DNA of 46,109 bases from positions 1 to 46,109 of the forward strand of contig PBYE01000092.1 of NCBI GenBank assembly GCA_002729495.1, given 5' to 3'. The notes below the pieces were generated by a model, which saw only the letters and a list, made by a program, of their open reading frames with translations, made no database searches and had not been told where the DNA came from. Positions 41,604 to 46,109 of this stretch are shown in pieces (positions within the stretch are counted from its first letter, which is position 1; every line of letters starts with the position of its first letter). A program made the translations under genes and the position numbers. This DNA is from Chromatiales bacterium (GTDB lineage Bacteria; Pseudomonadota; Gammaproteobacteria; Steroidobacterales; GCA-2729495).

Positions 41604-42500
41604 ATGGCCAATCACGCGAACAGGATGGGAGTTCTCGGTCTGTGCACAGCCGTTTTGCTTGCCGGGCCCGTATTTGCCGAGCCTAACGACGGGGTCGAGG
41701 GCCTTAACGAAGAACAGCAGTCGTTCGCCGGGCGCTTTCTTCAGTTCCAGGACGACATGGATGAGAAATTCTTTGGCCGGGCCGGGGAGATCAACGACGG
41801 CAACTCATCGGACGTCAAGAAAAATGTAAAGACACCACACGCAGACTACAACGTGCGGGTGGCACGGGGCGATGTGGTGGAAAAGATCGGCCGTATGATC
41901 AGCCGGGTCTACGAGCCGCAGTCCGACATTCAGCGTCCGACCACGTTTGGTCGCTATTACGGCCTTGACGTGCACGCCAAATCGCCGCTCATGGGCCACG
42001 TTCATTCGGCCATCGTGCTGCAATACTATCCTGACGGCACCGGTGTTATAGGAGGGACGCTAAACCTGCTTAAGGGCGCCGCCCGGGAAGAAGATCGTGA
42101 GTATGTTAAGAATGCACTCGATGTCGTATTTGAAAAACACGGTCGCGATCCAGCACCCTACCGCAATCGCGTCTGCAATATGTCGGAAGATGCGGTACAG
42201 CCAAAATATCACCGCAAGCTCGCCTGCATCGGCGTAAGTTTCTTCGGCTTCCCCATGATGGAAGTGAATGAAGAGAACTATCTCTTCATGACTGAAATCT
42301 ACGCAGCGTTTATTTCCTCTTATTTGGATACGGTGGAGGAACGTAAAGATGCACCCTTCACGGCTGAGGATGTCGCCAGGCAGGAAGCCATGCGGCTCAA
42401 TTGGTTGGAAGACCAGTTTTTAGGTGATCCCTATTCGTCAGGAGTTGTCCCCTATGACGTGTGGGGCCACGCGTTCTTACCGCCGCTGGTGAAGTTTTAG
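41604..42500 (+). CDS. Secreted coproporphyrinogen III oxidase (HemF)-like protein 1
   Basis: The 298-residue protein has a signal peptide (VLGLCTAVLLAGPVFA, cut before EPND) and a good ribosome site (AAGGAGAGA). Its body follows HemF from end to end. VRVARGDVVEKIGRMISRVYE fits the HemF segment ending VFEKAGVNFSxVHG. DVHAKSPLMGHVHSAIVLQYY fits LVxHPxNPxxPTVHxNVRYF. GVIGGTLNLLKG fits WWFGGGxDLTP, and YRNRVCNM fits YxxFKKWCD. YLFMTEIYAAFISSYLDTVE with ERKDAPFT fits the helix ending in IVERRKxxPY, and FLPPLVKF fits SMPPLVRW. HemF oxidises coproporphyrinogen III in the cytoplasm; this protein is exported and divergent. The Asp of FGGGxDLTP appears as Asn154. Its paralogue follows two genes later. 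The real substrate is unknown. Confidence 0.62.
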   Translation: MANHANRMGVLGLCTAVLLAGPVFAEPNDGVEGLNEEQQSFAGRFLQFQDDMDEKFFGRAGEINDGNSSDVKKNVKTPHADYNVRVARGDVVEKIGRMISRVYEPQSDIQRPTTFGRYYGLDVHAKSPLMGHVHSAIVLQYYPDGTGVIGGTLNLLKGAAREEDREYVKNALDVVFEKHGRDPAPYRNRVCNMSEDAVQPKYHRKLACIGVSFFGFPMMEVNEENYLFMTEIYAAFISSYLDTVEERKDAPFTAEDVARQEAMRLNWLEDQFLGDPYSSGVVPYDVWGHAFLPPLVKF

Positions 42501-42521
42501 TTTCCAGGTGATTGCACTATA

Positions 42522-42559
42522 AATGGGGTCACTAGTTTTGTTTTTACTCTAACCCCATT
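42522..42559. repeat. Hairpin element, copy 1 of the TTTTTACTCTRACCCCATT family
   Basis: AATGGGGT (42522-42529) and ACCCCATT (42552-42559) form a perfect 8-bp inverted repeat in the gap between the first HemF-like gene and the thiamine-diphosphate enzyme gene. The right part is almost identical to the element at 45520-45539 and the bases after it. It may modulate transcription between the genes or be a small dispersed element. Confidence 0.5.
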
Positions 42560-42598
42560 GGTTATGAAGACTAACCGAAGCATTTCTGGGAGGTGCCC

Positions 42599-44485
42599 AT
42601 GAGAACACTCGTCAGATTACTCCTCGACAACAAGCTTTCGCGAAGAGACTTTGTAAAAGAAATGACCGCTTTGGGCGTCGCCGTCACTTCAGCCGAAGCA
42701 CTTTTGAACAGCATCATTCCGGCAGCCCATGCCGCCGAAGGCGAGCGGCCTTATGCTGGCCGGGAGGTGACCGGCAATGGCTCCGATCTTTTGATCGAGT
42801 CTCTGTTAGAAGCTGGCGTCACAAATATTTTTCATGGCAATGGAGGGAACCTGGTTTCGCTCTTCGACTCAATTGTGACGCGACCACAGATCAAGAATTT
42901 CCTTGCCACGAATGAAGGGCAATGCCTGGCCATGGCAGAAGGATTTCACCTTGCCTCCGGGGGCGAGTTGGGCGTGGCAGTCATCCCCAAGCATGGCCTC
43001 GGCAATGCGACCGGCAATTTTTACAATGCATTGTCGGGCCGCTCATCATTGCTCATCATTTCAATGAGTGAAGACGCCGAATATTCTGATCGTGGTGGCG
43101 ATGCGGCGGACTGGGAGGATGCCATGTCGATCTTTGCCAAGTGGAGCTACCGCATGCGCAACTCCGATCGGGTGCCGGAATTTACGAGGCGGGCCATGAA
43201 TGTGGCCATGGCGCCGCCGGGCGGCCCCACATTTTTGCAGTTGGATGTGCAGCTCTACAAAGAACAAGCGACGGCAAAGATCCTGCCGCGCGAAAACTTT
43301 CAAGTGTCGGCGAAGATGAGGCCCGATCCCGATCAGATAATGGACGTTGCACGCTTGCTCCTTGAATCGGAACGCCCGTTGGTAACCGTAGGACATGAAG
43401 TCTCGAGAGCAGGGGCCGTGGAAAATATGACCGAGTTGGCGGAGCTCCTGGCGCTGCCCGTCACCGAAGGCCACAGCGGCTTGACCGATTTTCCCAACAG
43501 GCATCCTCTATTTTTGGGAGACTATATGCCCTTCTTGCCGCAGGCAGGGAACGCTGATCTTTACCTGAACCTCGGCTCTGCGATGCCCGATAGAAGCAGG
43601 GTACCGCTATTCGGGCCCATTCCTCGACGTGCCAAGGTCGTCCATGCCACGCACGATTCTGAAATTATCGGTATTCCTTACCCCACAGAGGTCAATATTT
43701 TGGCGGACGTGGGCGAAGTGATCTCCGACTTGACGGAAGCGGTCAAGAGTCTCGCTACCAAGGATCGGCTCCGCTCAATTAAGAACGCAAGATTCGATAC
43801 AGTGCGAGAATTCAATGAAGGGCGGCGACAAAGAAAAATGGCTGCAGCGATGAAAAAATGGGATCAGGCACCTATGTCCCTGGCCCGCATCGCCACAGAA
43901 TTGGATGAACTCCTCGAAGAGGATGCCATCCTCGTTTCGGAAGCGACGCCAATTTATTCCTGGGAATGGTTTGATCTCGGGCCGGGCAAAAAGCAGTTTC
44001 TTCGCCCGCCCGGTAACGCAATCCTGGGCTGGGCGACCGGCGCTGCACTCGGCGCCAAACTGGCACAGCCCGACAAGCAAGTGGTGGCCCTAAGCGGCGA
44101 TGGCGCATTTATGTTCCAGCACGACCTCTGGGGCATGGCGAGATATGACACGCCGGTTATTGTCATCGTTTTCAACAACCACAGCTACAACACCACCCGC
44201 GCCTTTAACTGGACTGGCCCTGCAGCGAAAGCCGGGAAGGATATGATCAACTATTTGGGAAATCCTGACGTTGACTTTTCGCTTATTGCAAAAGGCTATG
44301 GCGTCGATGGGGAAGTTGTACAGGACACCTCAGAGCTGAGGCCCGCCATCATGAGAGCGATCCAAGCCACAAAGGATGGCAGGCCTTATCTCCTTGACGT
44401 GAACTATGAGAGGTCGGGGATGGGTGGGGAGCTCACCTCGCATCCCGATATCTCCATCGCCGGCATGAGAACCAGGAAAATCTAG
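42599..44485 (+). CDS. Tat-exported thiamine-diphosphate-dependent enzyme (acetolactate synthase-like)
   Basis: The start is ATG 42599 with GGGAGG at 42588-42593; a GTG six bases earlier is in frame. The 628-residue protein has a strict twin-arginine motif (SRRDFVK, residues 14-20), then a hydrophobic helix and an AHAAEG cleavage region. After it comes the three-domain fold of TPP enzymes: the PYR domain with the catalytic Glu106 in ATNEGQCLAMAEG, a central domain (about 245-390), and the PP domain with the diphosphate/Mg motif GDG (500-502) ending in NN (526-527). The family includes acetolactate synthase, benzoylformate decarboxylase and glyoxylate carboligase. Tat export fits a protein that carries a cofactor bound in the cytoplasm. 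The substrate is unknown. The two HemF-like neighbours suggest a joint pathway. Confidence 0.83.
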   Translation: MRTLVRLLLDNKLSRRDFVKEMTALGVAVTSAEALLNSIIPAAHAAEGERPYAGREVTGNGSDLLIESLLEAGVTNIFHGNGGNLVSLFDSIVTRPQIKNFLATNEGQCLAMAEGFHLASGGELGVAVIPKHGLGNATGNFYNALSGRSSLLIISMSEDAEYSDRGGDAADWEDAMSIFAKWSYRMRNSDRVPEFTRRAMNVAMAPPGGPTFLQLDVQLYKEQATAKILPRENFQVSAKMRPDPDQIMDVARLLLESERPLVTVGHEVSRAGAVENMTELAELLALPVTEGHSGLTDFPNRHPLFLGDYMPFLPQAGNADLYLNLGSAMPDRSRVPLFGPIPRRAKVVHATHDSEIIGIPYPTEVNILADVGEVISDLTEAVKSLATKDRLRSIKNARFDTVREFNEGRRQRKMAAAMKKWDQAPMSLARIATELDELLEEDAILVSEATPIYSWEWFDLGPGKKQFLRPPGNAILGWATGAALGAKLAQPDKQVVALSGDGAFMFQHDLWGMARYDTPVIVIVFNNHSYNTTRAFNWTGPAAKAGKDMINYLGNPDVDFSLIAKGYGVDGEVVQDTSELRPAIMRAIQATKDGRPYLLDVNYERSGMGGELTSHPDISIAGMRTRKI

Positions 44486-44520
44486 CCAATAGAGCTCTGT
44501 TACCTATATTGGAGGTAAAT

Positions 44521-45459
44521 ATGTTTTTTTCCGGATGGCTGAATAGGATTACTGCAATCGGGGCAGGAATAGTGGTTGCTATCCTGCTTGCTATAACTTC
44601 TACGTCTGCTGCATTGGCAGAAGACGACGCGCTTTTTACGAGCGATTTTGCTGGCTTGAATGAAGAGCAAACAATATTTGCCGCGCGCGCGCTCGACTTC
44701 TTCTCCCAAATGGAGAGCATGTATTTCGGCCGTATAGACAAGATGAACGGTGGCAACGAACATGAAACGCGGGTAATGAGCACGGAGTACGCGGATCACA
44801 ACGCCAAGGCGGCGCGCGGGCCAGTCATTCAAAAAGGGGGTCGCGCCTACAACATTACAAAAAAGCCGACGCGGGACTTTCAAAAGCAGACGGTCTGGAG
44901 CCGATTCTATTCCGTCGACATGCATGCGAAGACCCCATTGGTCGGCATGATTCATGCCGCTTTCGTAATCCAGTTTTACCCGGACGGCGGCAGTTCGATT
45001 GGGGGTTTTCTCGATGTTCTGCCGGGGGCAACGCCCGAGGAAGATTTGCTCTATATGAAAGAGGCAATGGATGCGGTTTATGAAAAATATGAAGTTGACC
45101 CCAAGCCGCATCGAGAATTGAGTTGCAAAGGCGACGATGAAGCGGCGGCAGCAACCAATAGGCGCTACCGTCGAAAAGTAGCTTGTATAGGAGGTAGTTT
45201 CTATGTGCAGCCAATGCTTACGGTGACAGATGGGAATTTCAACTTCGTCACCGAAGCCTATGAAACACTCCTTGATTCATATTTGACGCTTGCGGAAAAA
45301 CGCGCGGGCGATCCTTTTACGGACGAAGATATTGCGGTCCAAGATGCAATGCGCCTCAACTGGTTCGAAGACCGCTTGTTTTCAGATCCTTTTACGACGG
45401 AAGTGGTTCCCTACGAAATTTGGTCGCTTCATAGCTTGCCACCGCATGTCAAATTCTAA
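44521..45459 (+). CDS. Secreted coproporphyrinogen III oxidase (HemF)-like protein 2
   Basis: The 312-residue protein starts at ATG 44521 with GGAGG seven to eleven bases upstream; a TTG at 44509 is in frame but overlaps that site. It has a signal peptide (AIGAGIVVAILLAITSTSAA, cut near ALA/EDD). It is a clear paralogue of the product of 41604-42500, sharing GLNEEQ, SVDMHAKTPLVGMIHAAFVI, ACIGGSFY, MRLNWFEDRLFSDPF and LPPHVKF, and it shows the same HemF-like pattern. At the HemF catalytic Asp position it has GGFLDVLPGA, so Asp is kept, whereas protein 1 has Asn. It also has an extra loop with DDEAAAATNRRYRRK. Gap to the thiamine enzyme gene is 35 bases, so co-transcription is likely. Function unknown. 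Confidence 0.62.
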   Translation: MFFSGWLNRITAIGAGIVVAILLAITSTSAALAEDDALFTSDFAGLNEEQTIFAARALDFFSQMESMYFGRIDKMNGGNEHETRVMSTEYADHNAKAARGPVIQKGGRAYNITKKPTRDFQKQTVWSRFYSVDMHAKTPLVGMIHAAFVIQFYPDGGSSIGGFLDVLPGATPEEDLLYMKEAMDAVYEKYEVDPKPHRELSCKGDDEAAAATNRRYRRKVACIGGSFYVQPMLTVTDGNFNFVTEAYETLLDSYLTLAEKRAGDPFTDEDIAVQDAMRLNWFEDRLFSDPFTTEVVPYEIWSLHSLPPHVKF

Positions 45460-45519
45460 AGGGAATAGAATCGCGTTCCGTAAGTAACTGCTGGTGCCGA
45501 TTTTTTGGGTTCAATTAAC

Positions 45520-45609
45520 GGGGTTTTTACTCTGACCCCATTAATTCGGCCATCCATGGCCTCCGCGGCATTCAGGCATCCTGCCTGTCAGAATCGAACG
45601 GTTCGATTC
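45520..45609. repeat. Array of four hairpins downstream of the HemF-like gene 2
   Basis: Four perfect inverted repeats follow one another: GGGGT/ACCCC within 45520-45539, GGCCATCCATGGCC at 45548-45561, AGGCATCCTGCCT at 45574-45586, and GAATCGAACGGTTCGATTC at 45591-45609. The first belongs to the TTTTTACTCTRACCCCATT family also found at 42522-42559. Such arrays are typical of intergenic REP-like DNA and of strong transcription stops. No protein-coding sense is visible. Confidence 0.5.
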
Positions 45610-45626
45610 CAACTCATTGACCAAAT

Positions 45627-45648
45627 TAAAAGGCCCCATAAAGGGGCC
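45627..45648 (-). terminator. Rho-independent terminator of the tRNA-Phe locus
   Basis: On the minus strand GGCCCC, a five-base loop and GGGGCC (45632-45648) are followed by TTTTAA (from 45631 down). It lies 11 bases beyond the CCA end of the tRNA-Phe fragment, which is the normal spacing for a tRNA terminator. Confidence 0.75.
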
Positions 45649-45658
45649 CTTATTAATT

Positions 45659-45703
45659 TGGTGGCCAGGGGCGGAATCGAACCACCGACACGCGGATTTT
45701 CAG
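45659..45703 (-). tRNA. tRNA-Phe 3' fragment (anticodon loop to CCA), probable attachment site
   Basis: Read on the minus strand, the sequence shows an anticodon loop CTGAAAA (anticodon GAA, Phe), the 3' half of the anticodon stem TCCGC, the variable loop, a T-arm with stem GGTGG/CCGCC around TTCGATT, and an acceptor strand CCTGGCC, then A and CCA. The 5' partner of the anticodon stem should be GCGGA but is TCAGA, and no D-arm or 5' acceptor strand follows. Only the 3' half is present. Integrases of the tyrosine family often recombine at exactly this part of tRNA genes, leaving such a copy at one end of an island. Because the native terminator is still attached at 45627-45648, the chromosome side is to the left and the island to the right. 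Confidence 0.78.
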
Positions 45704-45819
45704 TCTGATTTTGCGCAGATTCAGCAGTATTTGGCTAACAGCCACAACTACAAACTCAGCGCAGTGCTGAATCCGATTGTTCTGCTTGACCGTGGAATAA
45801 TGTGGACAATTGGATTTTG

Positions 45820-45849
45820 TTACGCCAAATTTACGCCAAATCTAACGCC
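45820..45849. repeat. Tandem 11-bp repeats, possible integrase arm-binding sites
   Basis: TTACGCCAAAT occurs twice in a row (45820-45830 and 45831-45841), followed by a partial third copy, CTAACGCC (45842-45849). They lie about 120 bases from the tRNA-Phe fragment, the spacing expected for arm-type sites of a tyrosine integrase. The third copy overlaps the stop codon of the MORN protein gene. The 45704-45819 interval has no gene that I can support. Confidence 0.45.
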
Positions 45850-46109
45850 TTAAAACCCCATCTATCCATAAACCTTTATCAACTCTACCGCTGACGTAGG
45901 TCATCGTGCCTTGCCCGTCGTAATTGCCGTTTCTGAATCCGCCGACGTATTGGTCGCCATTGGCTAAGGTCTTTCTGCCTTGCCCGTTCGGTTCGCCATC
46001 CTTCCATTCACCAACATATTGGTCGCCATCGGCAAAGGTATAGGTGCCTTGCCCGTGCTGTTTTTCATCCTTCCATTCACCGACGTATTTTTCGCCATCG
46101 GCAAAGGTA
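45842..46109 (-). CDS. MORN-repeat protein, C-terminal part (5' end beyond window)
   Basis: The minus-strand frame enters from the right edge and ends at TAG 45842-45844. The 88 visible residues hold classical MORN repeats of 23 residues: TFADGEKYVGEWKD, TFADGDQYVGEWKDGEPNG, TLANGDQYVGGFRNGNYDG, with a final degenerate copy. MORN repeats bind lipids or mediate protein contacts. The gene is the first one inside the supposed island. There is no complete start in view, so its full length and any other domain are unknown. Confidence 0.8.
   Translation of the reverse strand, partial: TFADGEKYVGEWKDEKQHGQGTYTFADGDQYVGEWKDGEPNGQGRKTLANGDQYVGGFRNGNYDGQGTMTYVSGRVDKGLWIDGVLRR

Noticed and set aside
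45659-45740. Complete tRNA-Phe gene
   Set aside because: The 5' half does not pair with the anticodon stem and there is no D-arm or acceptor 5' strand. Only the 3' half is present.
45505-45853. Two small plus-strand frames, one encoding GGIEPPTRGFSV
   Set aside because: This peptide is a well-known artefact from translating the 3' end of a tRNA gene on the wrong strand. The sequence belongs to the tRNA-Phe fragment.

Overview
The window reads as chromosome of a gammaproteobacterium, probably a marine or sediment lineage. The basis is a Wzx/Wzz/SLBB polysaccharide locus, Rnf-type genes, an iron superoxide dismutase, QueD, a TonB receptor, a PQQ dehydrogenase, and Tat and lipoprotein export signals. 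The lineage is an inference. No rRNA gene and no complete tRNA gene is visible. Several genes are visibly decaying: Wzz, a Rieske oxygenase fragment, a sodium symporter, and a fragment beside sodB.

Layout. 1-5817 (minus): polysaccharide export genes, namely an SLBB export protein, an interrupted Wzz, a Wzx flippase and an O-antigen polymerase/ligase that runs off the left edge. 6256-8757 (minus): a bicupin, a small unknown protein, a SnoaL-like protein, QueD and a decayed Rieske fragment. 8813-11740 (minus): a lipoprotein joining a beta-propeller to a di-heme peroxidase-like domain. 11943-13880 (plus): a sensor kinase whose phospho-acceptor His is replaced by Gln. 13936-25297 (minus): a nine-gene, fully overlapping operon, the centrepiece of the window. 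25533-39635: a mixed catabolic region with a Rieske oxygenase, gabD, a truncated symporter, a seven-repeat propeller lipoprotein, a PQQ dehydrogenase, a TonB receptor, a nitroreductase, a MORN_2-like repeat protein and a Tat-signal amine oxidase. 39776-41468: a membrane protein, sodB and a gene remnant. 41604-45459: a three-gene unit of two exported, coproporphyrinogen-oxidase-like paralogues around a Tat-signal thiamine-diphosphate enzyme. 45520-46109: a hairpin array, a tRNA-Phe 3' fragment with its terminator, tandem 11-bp repeats and the end of a MORN protein. This last stretch looks like the border of an island that continues to the right.

The nine-gene operon encodes, in order: a propeller plus di-heme protein arranged like a fused hydrazine synthase B/C; ApbE (FAD:protein FMN transferase); a 1102-residue protein with the hydrazine-synthase-alpha type architecture and extra N-terminal heme sites; an anchored pentaheme cytochrome c; RnfC; RnfG; a MshEN-like domain joined to membrane helices; a small membrane protein; and RnfD. 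RnfA, RnfB and RnfE are absent. The likely logic is that ApbE flavinylates RnfG and RnfD, RnfC/G/D exchange electrons between a cytoplasmic carrier and the periplasm, the pentaheme protein relays them, and the two large multiheme proteins do the redox chemistry. The substrate cannot be read from the sequence, and true hydrazine synthesis is not claimed.

The second candidate system is at 41604-45459. Two signal-peptide proteins align along most of their length with HemF (oxygen-dependent coproporphyrinogen III oxidase) and flank a thiamine-diphosphate enzyme carrying a textbook Tat motif. Both enzyme types are normally cytoplasmic, so an exported pair is unusual.
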